NCBI RefSeq assembly: GCF_042242105.1
Contig: NC_092027.1
Coordinates: 17,157,221-17,221,220 of the forward strand
Reading direction: 5' to 3'
Source: Pempheris klunzingeri
Taxonomy: Eukaryota > Chordata > Actinopteri > Acropomatiformes > Pempheridae
DNA: 64,000 nt
This document shows positions 1 to 14,900 of the stretch, one piece after another. The notes beneath the pieces were generated by a model that had not been told where the DNA came from, did no database searches, and was given only the letters and a program-made list of their open reading frames with translations. The position numbers and the translations under genes were made by a program. Within the stretch, counting starts at the first letter, position 1. Each line of letters begins with the position of its first letter.

Positions 1-449
1 CATTCAACGTCACTACCTTTGCCATCATGTACTGACGTGACTTCAATGCTCTGGCTAAATTTAATAAAGTCTTAAAGTTTCTGGGCAATTTAATGTGTGC
101 AAATGGTAGTCATGGTACTTACAATACCAGTTAAATGCTGGAATAGTTCCCACATTGCTGTTTTGCTTGATGAACTATGTGTTACTATATTTGAGCGTTC
201 TTGTGTGTGTAGTCCAGAAAAAGCCCTTGGTATTTTACGTGGCTGACTCCTCTCTTCTTAGAATAAAGATTCACACAAAAACAAATGCGAACAGCCACAC
301 ACACACACACACACACACACACGCAGGGAGAGAAATGCCACGTTGATGGAGATCCCTGTCATCATGGAAGAGCACAGTGGCCACAATAACCAACTGTACT
401 CTACAACAACAAACTGACAGTAATTGCATGTGAAATATGTGTGTGTTAC
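1..449 (-). other. fhod3 intron 4, 5' part
   Basis: This is intron sequence after exon 4, with donor gtaaca at 449-444. It holds a CA dinucleotide tract at 296-322. I see no further exon in it. Confidence 0.7.
296..322. repeat. (CA)n microsatellite
   Basis: About 13 uninterrupted CA units lie in fhod3 intron 4. Confidence 0.95.
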
Positions 450-517
450 CTGAAAGATTTGCTTTAGAGAGAACAGTGCCCTTCTCAAGTCCCGTCCATT
501 GGAGTTATACAGTCTTT
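450..517 (-). CDS. fhod3: fhod3 coding exon 4
   Basis: This 68-nt exon follows a pyrimidine-rich acceptor (ctctcttcag). It completes a split GAA codon and encodes RLYNSNGRDLRRALFSLKQ then IFQ, with donor gtaaca. This is the FHOD KLYNSSGRDLRR...KQIFQ segment. The next expected exon (family sequence beginning DDKDLVHEF) is not found in 1-449, so it lies outside the window. Confidence 0.92.
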
Positions 518-3500
518 CTGAAGAGAGAGAGAGACACACAAAGACGTGGTTATTTGACAAACAGTACCAAGGCTTGGTAGAGTGACCCAAACAGAGAATG
601 TTTCCACCTGACTTGACGCAACCTTTTTTGACACAGTCTGTTTGCATTGTTTATTCCCACGTGCACCTTTCATCTCTCCCCAGTGTTTCATGACTAGATT
701 GATAAAACTCGTAAAGCGAAATGAGTCTCAGCTGTGCAAAGGTTGCCCAATAAGTTTGATGTGTGAGATGGAACGCTGGGAGTCGATGGAACCAGTCACA
801 CCACACGGCTCTGATCACCTGGGACATCAGACACTTTCACCGTGTCCTCACTCGATGAGCAACACGTGCATGATCTCTCACACACACACACACACACACA
901 CACACGTTGCAGTGGTGATTAGAGCTGTATAGGAATGTTAATGAGCTGCTGGCAGGGCTTCAGCGGTGAGGTATTCAGGTCACGACTCGGAAAGCACTCA
1001 GAACTGACGGCTGCGAGCTCTTGTACCACCACAATGATATTTAGCCTTATTATTTCTATCCTTGAACACAAAGAGATCGTCAAAATACAGCTATGCCATT
1101 ACAGGCCTTTAAAATGTAAAATGTAACCCTAAAATAACCCTTTTCTATATCTGGGGTTTGTTTATTTTAGTTCGTCTGGTACTCCATCTTTATAATGCTT
1201 TATCATATTCTATAGCATGTCTTCCCTTAATAATTACCATACTTATACTTGTACTATATTTGATCTGAAATTGGCATTTTTGTCCAAAAATTATCGTGTT
1301 GCTTAAGAACCACAAGTTCTGATTTCTTGTTAAGACTATGTAATAAAGTTACTAAGTATTACTAAGTGCTGTTGTTTTAGTACATTTTATAATACTTCAC
1401 ATCATTCCTTTTCATTTGTCCAGCCCTGTATGTATTTGTGTATTACACAGTGCTTGTATTTACATGCACATACCAGTGGAATGATCAAAATATTGTTCCT
1501 GTAAGTGCTCTTCTTTGGGCTAAAAGTCTGTTTAGCTGAGTGTCCACACTGTCCATTTGTGAGTTTAGAGAGTTGTTTCAGGTTCGGAAACTGCATGTGT
1601 AAATCCTGAGGTTATATGTTGATGATAAATCCCTGAGCCCAACAGGAGGAGGGGGGGAAGGTTGAAAGCGTTTGTAGGTAAGGGCCTGCCGTCTGGAGCT
1701 CAGTGGTAACCGACGTTAAGCTAGACAAGGCTAACCCAAGGCCAGGGTCAAAATCATTATCATTCCGCACACAGACGAAGAATTACAGGCCTGTCTGTCT
1801 CTCCATCTGCAGGACCCTCACTGTGAGATCAGCATTCGTGAAATACATCTGTGATAGTCTACAGCAGAGATAACCACATCATCCAAATCATAAGTGCCAA
1901 GAGGCATCTGGCACTAATGCGCATAAATCTGTGGGAAAAAGTGACTACAAAACTCACCCAAAAGCAAAGAACATTTTAGGAAGGAAAGAGAGGAAAAAAC
2001 ATTTATACATGCGCATTAAGGAGGTGAACTAAGAGGAGAGGAGAGGAGAGGAGAGGAGAGGAGAGGAGAGGAGAGGAGAGGAGAGGAGAGGAGAGGAGAG
2101 GAGAGGAAAGGAAAGGAAAGGACAGGAAAGGAAACAGGCTTCATGCCAGTGTCTGATTTAAGGACAGAAGGCCAAGTGCTTCTGGGTAATCAAAGCAAGA
2201 AAGCCGAAGATGTGGAATTCCCCTTCCACTACATACATATATGTCTGTGCCATGTCCTTTGAGTAAAAGGTTGACTGAGCTACTGTCGTCCGCCTGACTG
2301 AACAGAGTTTAAACTGAGGGCCTGGCAGTTGTAGAGGAACAAGCACAGTGTTTGATTGTGTCGAACCCCACTTGACATTTATTGTGACCTGCGGCACAGA
2401 GGAGAGTCTGTCCTGTGTGACTGTCATCAGGAGGGTCAACGTTATTGTCTTTAAACGGAGGAGAACACAGACAGGCGGCAGGTGCAGCGACCTGCGTTTC
2501 ACTCGCCACATCACAACAAACTCCAAACTGTGGCTCGGCTATAACTCCTCTTTTCAAACAGCCGGTTTGGTGTGACCACCTTGTCCACATTTCTTCAGGT
2601 TTCCCTGGAAATCAAGTGGTCACTTAATGACGCGGGGAACACTCCGTCTGGCCCTCGAGCGTCAGCGGTTCACTCAGTCGGTCACGTGTAATGTTCATGT
2701 TCTTCATCAGGCCGTGAGTGGGGCTGTCAAGGTAACCTTTCCAAAACCTCTGCTGTCCATCAGGAGCATGTCAGCAGCAGCGATAAGCCATAAACTTGGC
2801 TTGATTCATTCTGGTGTAACGCTAGTGATGTGAAAAGGTGAGCACGCTGCATTATAATTAGCCGCAGTTCACGAGGAGAACACACACAGAAATAAATGTT
2901 TAGAAAGTATATCTTTAGTATTCTGGATGTCAGTTGGACTGAACGTACATAACTGATTCATTATCCCAGCTGGATACAGATCATGTATAATACATATGTA
3001 TGTTGTATATTATACATAATGTATTTGAATGATCTTCTCTCACAGATTTTCTTGAATCAAACATCTTCATTTTCTTGATTCTAAAACACAGAGAATTCCT
3101 CACTTGTTTGGTAAAGTTGTTGAGTTTATTAAGATGCTTTCTGCAGTGCACAGTTTCATCAACGGTGTCACAGTCATGCCAACATTAACATCGTCATGGC
3201 AATAGCCTGTAGTCACCTGACAGTCGCTAACAAAGTCTTGTCAACATAATTACACTTCTGCTCCAGAGTAAACGGAGTTTGACATCCTAAATAATCAAAG
3301 GGCCATTTTCCCATTGGCACAAAGGGCTCCAGCTGTCTTAACACTGCATGTCAAGAGTGATGGTGCATTCAAGCTGGAAATAGTTTAAACAAATCTCTCG
3401 CACCTTCAACCTCTGGGCCAAACAGCCTGGTCTAACTACACTGCTTCAGGGCCTGCATCTCTTTAGAGGGAGATGATATGTAGGGAGAAATAACAGTAAA

Positions 3501-3767
3501 ACACAAAATAGGAAGATAATGCATCTTAATCAGATGCCCTCCACTGGTCTTAGAGATGGAGCAGTGGATGTGGGGATACTTGAAGAGAAAGGAGGGGAAA
3601 AATAGCAAAAAAGGATCGTTTTTGAAGGGAGGATTTGCCTGTCCACGTGTCTTTTACTGGTCATTCTCCTTTTTTCCTGGCCTTAGATTTTATTATTGTC
3701 ACCAGAAAAGCTGAAACGCTCACTGGGATGTGTCATTGTGGCTTGTGCACGTACACGTGCTTGTGTG

Positions 3768-3810
<43 letters not shown>

Positions 3811-6800
3811 CGTACGTGCGTGCATGTGTGTGATCCGGGCATGCGCCCGTGTGCGAGCCAGTGCCTGTGTTTGTTGAGTGCAGACAGACTTATAAAGGAG
3901 AGACAGAAAAGCACATTTCATTTATAGGTTCGCTTGGAGTTTTACTGTTTTGTTTTGGAGGACTCGCAGTTCTTGTCCACACCGTTTCACCATGACCTCA
4001 CATGCACTGCAACATGTCAGCCTTAACGAGTCATTTAGCCCCATGTGCCGTCTTAAAGTTTTCATTTCCTCAAAGCAAGGGGGGGGGGGATCCGCCAGCA
4101 TAATTTTCTGTTTTAATCTAATGTGATTAAAACTGTTGACTCAAAATAAAACCTTTAAACTGTACACCAAGTGTCTGTGCTCCATAACTTAAGAGCCTCT
4201 CTCAGTATGTCGGGCTAACACTGGCGTCTAGTTACTGTGGGAGCGTGGTTTACACCCTCATAGGGTTTATCACATCCTAAACACCATAAGTGAGGACATG
4301 AATACATGTCATCATGTCTATTGTGTATCATCTAATAATTGTAATGTTATAGCTTTCTTTGAATGTTTAAACACACATAATTCTTCTGCTTAATAATGGG
4401 TTAAAATTCCTGTTTAAGTGACTTCAATAGAAATATGCTTTTTTTTGTCACAATATACCAGAAACCTGCAGTGGAAGAACCTGTATGTGCATTGGCACAC
4501 GTGTGCATGTGTCTGTGTGTGTGGGAGTGTCCTCTGCAGTGAAACAGGGATTCCCCCGCTGCTGAGTCTGTCTGCTAAGTCGCTCAGGAGTGGTCAGATC
4601 CCTCCTTCCCCTCCTGCCATAATGAGATTAGCGCTGTGACCCTTCAGCTTTGACTAATCCCTCAACATTTACTGCACCATCTACACATTTCCAAACAGAA
4701 AAACACACAGGCCAGCTCAAGCTACACGACACCTAATCCACTGCAATTATACTCAAAACCGCACTGTATTTTGTTCTGCTGTCGGAACACATCAAATGCA
4801 AAATCGGAGCGTCCCGATTTGACTGATGTCTAATTCTGCTCAGTTGGCCTTCACAAAAGGCAGCAACAATCTACTACAACTATGCTTAATCCTCAGATTT
4901 AATAATCAGCCAGCTCAGCAGATGTTTCTTAAAGGCCACCTGGATAAAGACACGTTGGCGTGGGGGTGAAATTCTGCAGGCTGACAAGCAAACAAAATGT
5001 CCAAGAGAAAAGTCAGAGAATTATGACAATCTCCATCATATGAGTATCTCATATGGGCATTTATAAGCACTATCAGTCCCTGTTGGTGACTCCTCTGTCT
5101 CTTAACTCACTGTGGTGGTTTTACGGCCTGCAGCTTTTCTGATTTTGTTCACCCTCCCCACCCTCAAAGCCACGAAAACCCACTTTACGCTACCGGCCCA
5201 GCACAAAACAGTAAGCAGACAATGAGTGGACAAAGTGGAGCATTTAGCTGCTACAGCCTGAAACTGTATTTCCCCTCAGGAGTTGGTGACAGTGAATGGG
5301 GCTAAAAGTGACAGAATATTGGACTTACATTCATGAGATAAACAGTAACATGGCTCCAAATAAACGCTAGTGTTTCTCCGTATCTGTTAAATGTCCAAAT
5401 AGGCGACTGTTTGCTTACAGCGAAGTTCTCCATATCAACTACAAAGGTCATGATATTTCCACTGTTCCCAAATGTTCAAAAAACAACTTGTTACAGGTTT
5501 AAATAAACAGACAACAGAAAAATAATGATAATTCATGACAGAAAGGAACAATAAAGTAGGCTATTGAAGCTACTGGAGGAGAATCCCAAGATGCAGTTCC
5601 TCTCATGACCACTACATGCTGGCTCTGAGTACAACTTCTTCGAGTGTGAAAAATTATTTTGGCACTACAAAAGATATCAACCCCAACACACATCACCAGC
5701 GTTACAGATAGAAAGGCGCAACCTCTCTATACACAGTGTAAACTAATGTATGTGCTTAGATCAGAGGGAATTATTTTAGGAAGACACATCTTTATTGGGT
5801 CGCGGGATATTTACAGATACGCACAAACTGAGGTCAACCAAGGGTAATATTTTTCAGGATGGTACAACTGTCTATGGGTCAGACGAGAGAGGGCAGGTCA
5901 CAGCTGGTGCTCCCGCATTTAAGCCCGGTTATAACCGCTGACTTGTGTTTCTGGAGGATTTCATAGCACCCCTCTAAAAAAGCCTCCACGCGGCTGTCTG
6001 GGCCAATCAGTCACTTGGCTTTCAAACTAGGTCCTCAGTGGGATCTAAAATAAGGAAGTGAGAGGAGCATGAGGTGTAATGGCACGCTGGAGAGCTTGAT
6101 TTAATCCCAGGAAGTCTTTGCCTCACGGTGCTGGTATCGCGCTAAATATAGGTGGGTGGGGTATCAAACATACAGTAACGATCCTAGATACTGGGTTCAG
6201 TCTCCGTTCAGGTCATGAAGTACACTGCCCCCGTAGCTTAATTAACTCAACAGGATGAGACAATGCCAGTCATTTCCATTGCAGTTTCACATGTGTTAAG
6301 AATTTCTTGGTAAGAAATCATTTGTCTTCAGGTGGTGATTGCAGACAAGGATTTTGACATCACTGATGGATTTGTTTTCACTTGTTTGAAGACAACTTAA
6401 TGCAAAATTAAATGACGCCTTCATATTTTTGTAATATTTCTTAGTAAGGGTTTGCATTTCAGATCAGTGCCCATGTGCAAAGGCACAGTTGGGTGGTATT
6501 TCCTCCATGTGTGCACATATGTGTGGAGTGTCATGTCCATTAATCTGTAGTTAAAGGGTAAATACCCATCAATCTGTCATACTGGAACATAGTTTGGACA
6601 ATAATGCACGATTTCAGTCTCATGTCAAGTGAAGTGAAAAGGAAAAGTTGGCAGGCAGCAAAGGCCAGACTGTGGAGGACAACTCGGTTATTTTGCGACT
6701 GTCTATTTTTTGTCTGTTGGTCTTGGCCTACAGTGCAAGTACTGGAGACTGCTGATGGTACAGATGACGAGAGAGGCCCCATGAGCTCAGTGTGTGTGTG

Positions 6801-8937
6801 TGTGTTTGTGTGCGTGTTTGAGAGACAGAGGAAAAGAGAGAAAGCAGGGGAGAGTGAGACCTCCAAGGTTTCACTGTGGGATTCATGAGACAGGCAGAGA
6901 TTACACTAGGCTCAGCAGTGACACACACATACCCACACAGTCATGTACACATATACTCAGGCAGCTACAGTACAACAACAGTGGGATAAATGCAAACTTA
7001 CTGTGAATGGAAACACTTGGGAGTGAATGAAAACAAGCCTTTATATGAATGTCATAAATCCACCCCTGTGGGAACAAATGGCTGCTATATTTTATAGTTA
7101 ACATGCTGATCCACAGTGCATACAGCATACTGATATACACACTATCATACACACATACTCACACACACACAAACACACACACACACACAGACAGTAAAAC
7201 ATCTTCAGACTGTAACCTTGAACCCCGATGAAGGACATCAGCTGTGAAAGAAACTCCAGAGCAGATGTCTTCAGGAAGGAAACACGTGCAAACACATAAA
7301 AATACACACCCACACACACACACACACACACACAAATATAGTATGTCCCCACACACTCCAAGACCAGAACGTGCCCTGTGCCCTTCATATGCCCCTGGCG
7401 CCTCTGAATTAGTCCACAAACACACACAAACACACACATACAGGAATAGTTACCCACAACATAAACACAAATACATGCAGCTTTTCTTACAGGCACCCTG
7501 TGTTACCACGGCGATGACAGGACTGAGCCTTCAGTAGTGCTCTATTGTATCACACACACACCCACTGCCCACCGTACTTCCCACTCTGTATCCACAGGGT
7601 AGTGACAACTCATTATATACTCAATATTTCAACATATTGTACAATGTTACACTGTATAAGTTCAAAATGACTCATGTAGCTCATTCCTATTAGATTGTTT
7701 TCTTCCATTATTTCAGTGTAACTTGTGGAAAACAGGCCTAAAGCTTTCTATAATTAAAGCCTCCATGATAATCCGTCGTGTTATTGTAACAGCTAGTATT
7801 TCTCTAAACTAAGGCCACGTTTTCCTTTAATGCTGCAGATTTCTGTTGCAAAACCTGTCCAACATGGGCTGGAAGAAAAGCGCCCTGTCCAGTAAAGAAC
7901 ACTTCCAGCAAACCGAAGCATATTTGCTTTCTTGACAAGAGACAGATGATAGCACCGTCATGTCGTGATCATCTTTCTTTATGGAAACACTTTTAAATTC
8001 CTTTTACTCAGGTTTTGTCCACCTGTCGCATGCAACTAACATTATTTCACAGAGTTGCTCTGCAATTGCATTCTTGATGATGCATTTCTATAAAGTGCGA
8101 CCTTGTTTTTCTGCAGCGTGTGACCAGACACAAAGGCTGATTATGGGAAATATTGTGGTGTTGTAATCCCACATACAAGTATGCACGTGTGAAACAAGCA
8201 TCCAGTGTTTTCCGTCACTCTGTCCTCACTCTTTGTCATTCTGTCTCACGCGCTCACTCTCTCTCTCTTCCTCTCTCACGCTTGCTGTGTCATGTCTTTG
8301 TTAACTGGCAGGATTCACTGGGCATGTGCAGCGACGGACAAGCAGAGAGATGAAATAAAACGAGAGCTGTGCAGGCCTGCAGCTATACGGAAGTGTTGTC
8401 CCTTACAATCAGCACTGACAACAACACTCTGTAATAATGCAGAAAAGTAAAATGATGTTTGAATGTCTAAGTTGTTTTTTATTGGCTTTGAAAATGCACT
8501 TTGACAGTGTTTCCGAATGAACTGGCTGGATTGCATTTATACAAAAAGGGAGCTTGACAAATATGAGAGAGGAAGACGGACATAAAAGAGAGAAAAGACA
8601 GACAGACACAACACCCAAAGACAGCAGAGTAAGACTGACAGCAGCCTGAGCGAGTAAACAGAGAGGACATTGGAGGATATGTGCTGCTTGCTGAGTAGAT
8701 TAGCTGAGTGAAATCTCGCTCTGACTCATACCACACTCTCCTGTTACTATACTCTGTTACTATACTATACTCCCTTGCTTGTGTGTGTGCGTGTGTGTGC
8801 GCGCTTATTTCCGTGTCTGAGTCTAATACAGCAGGCATGATGACATATGACAAAAACTACTGTATAAGGGAGGGAAGAGACCGTATCAGCTCCACTTTTT
8901 TGACACTATATTCTCTCTGTTGTATAGATAACAGCGG

Positions 8938-8969
<32 letters not shown>

Positions 8970-11900
8970 ATGGCAAATTAACCTGCAGGTCTAATAATGG
9001 AGACAATGTCTGCTGTCTAACGCTGCGTTTGTGTATGATGGACTTATACAGGAGCATGATTTGCACTGATTATGACATAGAAAAGTTTTTTAAAAGCACT
9101 GGGGTAAGAAGCAGAGCTAACTTTGTGTGGTCCTGCCAAACGATTCTCTCAATTAAGCTGCCAAAGCAGCATTAGTAGAAAACAGTAGAAGTGTAACATC
9201 TAGTCAAAACCTTCTCTCTGTCTTCACTCTCCTCACCTGTAAGCCAGCAGATCTATGACATAACTTTAGTAGCTGTGGGCCAAACGCTGCTGCTCTGTCT
9301 GGCAGGTGCATTTCCTCCTTGCTTTGTTTTTCCCTTGTGTATCCTTCCCTAAGTGATTTACCATTTCCCTGGAAATCATCCCTCTCCCCGTCTCTCTCCA
9401 CACATCCCCTAAACCCATCATCTCTCAAACCCCACGGCTGGATAAGATGCCAAGCCCGCAGAATCTCCACCGTGTGTTCTGAATGTTTAGCTTGTGGTAA
9501 TTGTAATGTTTTATTGCATTATGTAATAGTTTCAAAATGAATAAAACAGACCAGCCAGAGCTCTGTGCAGGCACACTCGGTTGCATATATGAACAAGCCC
9601 AGACATAACACTCAGACCCACACACACACACTGGTAGTGATATATTTGTTACTTCCAGTAAGTGCACCGAGGGACAGCAGAGCAAACCCCAAACAGCAGC
9701 ACAACAGTTGGGCTGCTCATGTTTGTCAGCGTAACTAGAGCCCAGGGAAAACCCTGCCACATCCACAGACTGCACAGCACTGTAATGCACAGACAGGACC
9801 CACCACACCACAGCAACTGATCACAATGGAGATGTAGCTCTAACTGGATTACACAGCGAAAAACAATAAAAGCTGTAAATAATCACATTGTAGATTTACT
9901 GCATGATGTGTAAAATAGTGAAGCTTGACAGCTACATGATAATACATGATAACAGCTGAGCATAAACAGCACAATATCCATCCATTTATTATTTCTAGAA
10001 AACATAACTTTGTGCAGAGCGGCGTACCTTTCTCAAACATGATCTACTACTAAACTGCAAGACAGCAAGTTATATACAATTAGAGTCTGGGGACAGTTGG
10101 GTTGTGTTGAGTGCTACTGCAGTCGGACTAGAATAAACAGCTGCAGGATAGATGTGCGTTACAGGCTTTTCTACAGCAGCTACTGCTGTAAAGTTATTCC
10201 ACCACTTCCACTGCTCTACACCTCCATCCCTAATGTCCCATCAGCCCATCTCTTCCTCTCCCACAGCAGTAACTAAGGCATGACTCATGTGGGTGCGATG
10301 CTGAGTCTCTCCTCTGGGTTTTAGCTGCTGGTGAGGGTAGAGGGGAAACTATTTGAGTGATTTTCTCATAACTTCTTTCTCTGTGTGAAACACAGATGAA
10401 AAGAGAGTCCCTGTATTCTGAATGCATAACTGCTGATTTTAGGCAATGGAGAGATAGTGAAAACACAAGACGGACACAAATATAAACACATTTGCAAGGA
10501 AGATATGGTTATGCGCAGATAAAACAGATTGAGTGACAGGTCTATACTTGTCAAAGACCATGCAAACAATTCCTAAGCATGGCAAAATATCCCTGTTGAC
10601 TCACACACATGCACACGGAGAGATCATAAGGCACAGCTTCTTGAGCCAAAGCCACAGGTGTGTATGAGCACAAAGAGTCACGAACAGTATGTGAAGCTGT
10701 GCAGAGTAAATATAGATTTAGAGAGCAGGGCGGACAGGCCAGGAGAGGACAGAGGGGTGAGGGGTTAAAACGCCAGAAGTGGAGGATGTTTGAAACTAGT
10801 TTGGAGGATAAATGGGGACAAATGGACAATGTGTTGCTAAGCAGAGTAATAGAGGATGAAGGGAAATGGTGCCAGACTGAAAAGTAGTCAAAGCATGTCG
10901 GTTAAGGTTAGCACAGATACGAGAGGGCAGCATGTCAGCAAAACCATATAATGTGTCTGGAGTTTTATGACCGCACGGCCACAGATGTCCGATGCCGCTG
11001 CCCCCTCCCAGCTTACCCATTACCAAACATTATCTCCCTGTCACACCATGCCATTACCAGGCCTTATCTCTCACAGCGGGGGGCCACCAACACAGTAAAT
11101 CGCTGTTAGAACCAGCTGTAGTCGCCTCTTTCTGCAGCATCTCGAGACCAGACTGCTGTCACTACCACTGCACCCCCATCGCTAAGGCAACACTGAATAG
11201 TGACTACTTCTTTATCACCAGAGACCACCATGTCAGTGAGCTCATATTTACAGGGAGATTTTGATTTGTGTAACTCTCACTGATGCCATCAAATCCTCAA
11301 AACATCTCTTCACAGTGTATAAATACAGCTACCATAAACCCTTGTTTTTGTATTGTGGCCCATTATTACTTTTTTATCCGATCAAAGCAGGATGAAAACA
11401 TGCAAGTAGAACTGAAGTGTGGGAAATAAAGGTGGTGTGAGGATAGGCGGATTGTGAATCCTGTGCTGAAAGGTAAAGTTCAGGATACTCAGGCAGAGAC
11501 AGAGACAGACAGATGCGACGCAGTTCTGGTTTCGACAAGCTGCGAATTTGTTATGTAACAGCGCAACCAGAGAAAATCAAAGCGAGTCAACCTTCACTCC
11601 ACCTCAACCTCCGGCCTCCGCCTCCCCTTTACAGTACTGTGGGGGGTGATTAGAGACGGATAATTGGGGCGCAGAAATCCAACAGTATAGACGCCAACAT
11701 TTTTTGAAAAAGGGCTAAATTCCAGAACTGAGTGCCAAGGGATTGAACGGGCTCCAAAACACATGCAAGGTCTTTTGTTCTGCACTCCGGCTCTTTTGTT
11801 TCACCTGCTGTACCGCTCATTACAGCGAGCTTTACCTGTCAGCTAGCATACTGTCTCTATATTTGATCACTTAAACTGTATTTAATTACCACATGTCCTG

Positions 11901-14900
11901 TCACTTCAGGAGAGGCTGGGAAATGAGAGCTCATGGGAAACAAAAGCTTTGGGAGTCTGCAAACGTTCTGGTTAGAAATGTGCAGTTTAACCATGTTAAA
12001 ATGAGTAAATTACAGTTTGTACTGAGACATTGCAGCTTTCGATGAGGTTTCATTACTAATTGCCTTGAATTTATTCATCTGTCTATAAATGTCTGCTGTC
12101 TTCTGTACTGCTTTTTTTTTATTACGTGTGGAGGAAATAAGCCAGGGTAACAGCTACTGAGGATCATAAAAAACCAACCAACAAGAAAGTATAAATATGT
12201 ATACTGTGGCTATAATCAATATTTTTATATCAACAATACATCATATGACTAGACATCACCTGACTGCAGCTCCCCTCAGCTCTACAGGGCTTTATAGCAA
12301 CTTGAAGCTAGCTGAATGATTTTTCATCCCGCAACATTTGGGTAACTCTCACAACTTCAACTGCCAAAGCAGGCAGCCTACTGCACGCTGCCGGCCTGGC
12401 ACCAGGAGTCAGCCAAAGTTAGCAACCATCTGGTAAAAGATAGTGGAGCATTTAGTTGCAAAAGTTTTGTCGTGGTTAAGAAATGGTCAAACACATCACC
12501 AGAGTCCACCAGAGAGCACTGACAAGTTTATTTTACGACGGTACTGTAGGTGGCTGTGGAAACAAATGCTTGCTCACTGCAGTTCTTCTAAAAAATTTTA
12601 CAACAAAAGACTTTTCCCTCACTACCTATCAACATTATTCCTTCCAAATCTCCTTTATCTTCCTCAGAAAACCCATTTTTCTGTCCCTCCTGTTTCCTGT
12701 AACTCTCTCACATTTATTGAACAGAGGTTCCGTACTGTGCCATTCGCATGTTTCCGTGCTGTCAACACTTTCTAAAGATAGCACCTCCACTTCACCCCCA
12801 CCCCTGAACCACCTCTCCACCCGTCAGCTACGGTCCACAACAACTTTGCTGCGACGAAGACGGCTAAAATTAACCCTTAAACAAGGGGCTCTGATTGGCA
12901 CTCTGACGGGGACTGCAGCCCGACTGAGGGAAGAGGAGGGAGTGTGAGAGAGAGGGATGTAGACGAGAGACAAAAGAACAAATGAAAAAGAGAGATATAA
13001 GAGTAGACGTGGAAAAATGATGACACTCAGGCCAAACTTTGTTCAGCCTAAAGCTGAGGACAATCAGGACACCAGCCCTGCCTAAAAAATGATAAATTCC
13101 TGTAAAATTGACCCCAATCTCCCGGTGGGATCATGCAGTGAGTGCTGAGAAGGGTTGGATCATTAAAGTGCCACAAAGGTCTCTCCAGTGCACACACACA
13201 CTGCCTGCAGACTAGTGCTTATACCAGCAGACAAAGTCAGAGTGCTTTGCTGACCATGCCGATGTGTCCTCCTTTTAATACACGACAGAAAAACTCATTA
13301 ACTCACACAAATTATTACACCCATGCTCACACATACAGAGCATCCTTAATCCCAAATTGGCGAACCTGAATTCAAGAATTCCGACGTACCTGTTTTTAAC
13401 CTGGTTTTAAGCTTGTACAAATGGCAATAAACTCTATTCTGAATGTAATTTGATCTTTCCGTTAGCTGCGGAGGGTGGGGTTTCTCGTCGTTAAACTCAT
13501 TCTTCCAACCTCACAGCCTTGAAAGAAGATCAATGTACGACCGAGGAAGGCCTCAAACCCTAAGATCTCCCTAACATTTGACCTTAATACAATCAAATCC
13601 TGATCCTCGTCAATCAAAACTGAAAGCTGATGAAGCCAGTAAGATTAGGAAGGTCGGTAAGGAATTGATCCTTTCCTGCAGTTCAATCACACAAACCATA
13701 TAATTTTCATGTGGCTTGGTCAGCAATCCTTGCACTTAGTTCAACTTTTTTTACTGTACTGACTCACTATTGGTCTACTAATTGTGAGGCACAGATACCT
13801 TATTCCACAAGCAGTTTGTATCTTTGATTGTGACAGACTTTTCGCTTAGTTAATAGTGTGCTGACCACTACTCAGGCGATTTGAAGGTCAAGGCCTCGAA
13901 GGATTAGAGAGCGTTAAACGGGTAGATGAGTGGAAAGCTGAAGCGACTCATTGAAGCAACTCTGAGAGGGGGGAGGAAAATGGTCAGTGGATCTCTAAAG
14001 ATCTGAACAGAGCGCTCCGAGTCACTCACGCTATGTGATTATATGTGTGTTTAATGCAGCAGAATTACAAAGTGCCACTCCAGGATATCAACTCCAGGAT
14101 GACTCTGGTCGCTGCCCAGCAGCATCTGTGCCATGCTGAGTGAAATCTGGACTGTGGTCATTATAGTCAGCAAACTCTATCATCAAGCCTTGGCACTGGG
14201 AGAAAATTCAAGTTCCACTCGTGCCCTTCAAAAGGAAATGTATCTCTTATGGTGATGATGCAGCCTTTTCTTAATAAAAAGTTCTGTTTAAGTAAGAGGT
14301 TGTTTTTCAAATTATGCTGTAAAAAACAAGCAAATATAGCCCAGCGTTGGTTTTCTTCAACCAAAGATGAGCCATGGGAGGAACTCTCATGGGGGCTGCA
14401 TGTGTGTGTGTGTGTTACTTGTGCACAAGCATGAGAGAAAGCATTTTGCAGCATATTACAAAAAAATATTTATTTTTCTGTGCGGTGTGTGCACGTTTTC
14501 ACTCCTTAACGGTATTAGTGCCATCCTGGTGACCTTTCACCTCATCGTGTTCTCAACCAATCCGAGGCACCGATCCTGTGATCCAGAATTAGCACTGCTA
14601 TCACCGGCATGGAGAATGTTGACAAAGCAGACGAGCCATGGAGGAAAGGAGTGAGGAGCGCAGACGCAGAGGAAAGAGAGGAAGAGGAAGAGAGGAGTGA
14701 GGTGATTTTAATGGATACTAAGAGACTGTGCTGCTGGCAGAGAACGGCCGGTAAAGACCCTCATGAGACACAGAAGACAAAAAGAAATAGGAGCACATCA
14801 CTTGTTGTTTGACTGGGCTGTTGGCCAGCTTACATTAAAGTAAGAAGACCACAGACACCAAAATCATCTATGTGTTCTTAGTGGACTCTAGATCACTTTT

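Noticed and set aside
2033-2131. Possible CRISPR-like or regulatory array
   Set aside because: The units are five bases long with no spacers. It is an ordinary purine satellite.
6228-6250. GTAGCTTAATTAA, similar to the start of fish mitochondrial tRNA-Phe
   Set aside because: Only 13 bases agree and the rest cannot fold as a tRNA or continue into 12S rRNA, so there is no evidence for a mitochondrial insertion.
8708-9175. 155-codon open frame on the plus strand
   Set aside because: It crosses TG and GA microsatellites (the CVCACVCA and ETERERERE parts), so it is a low-complexity artefact.
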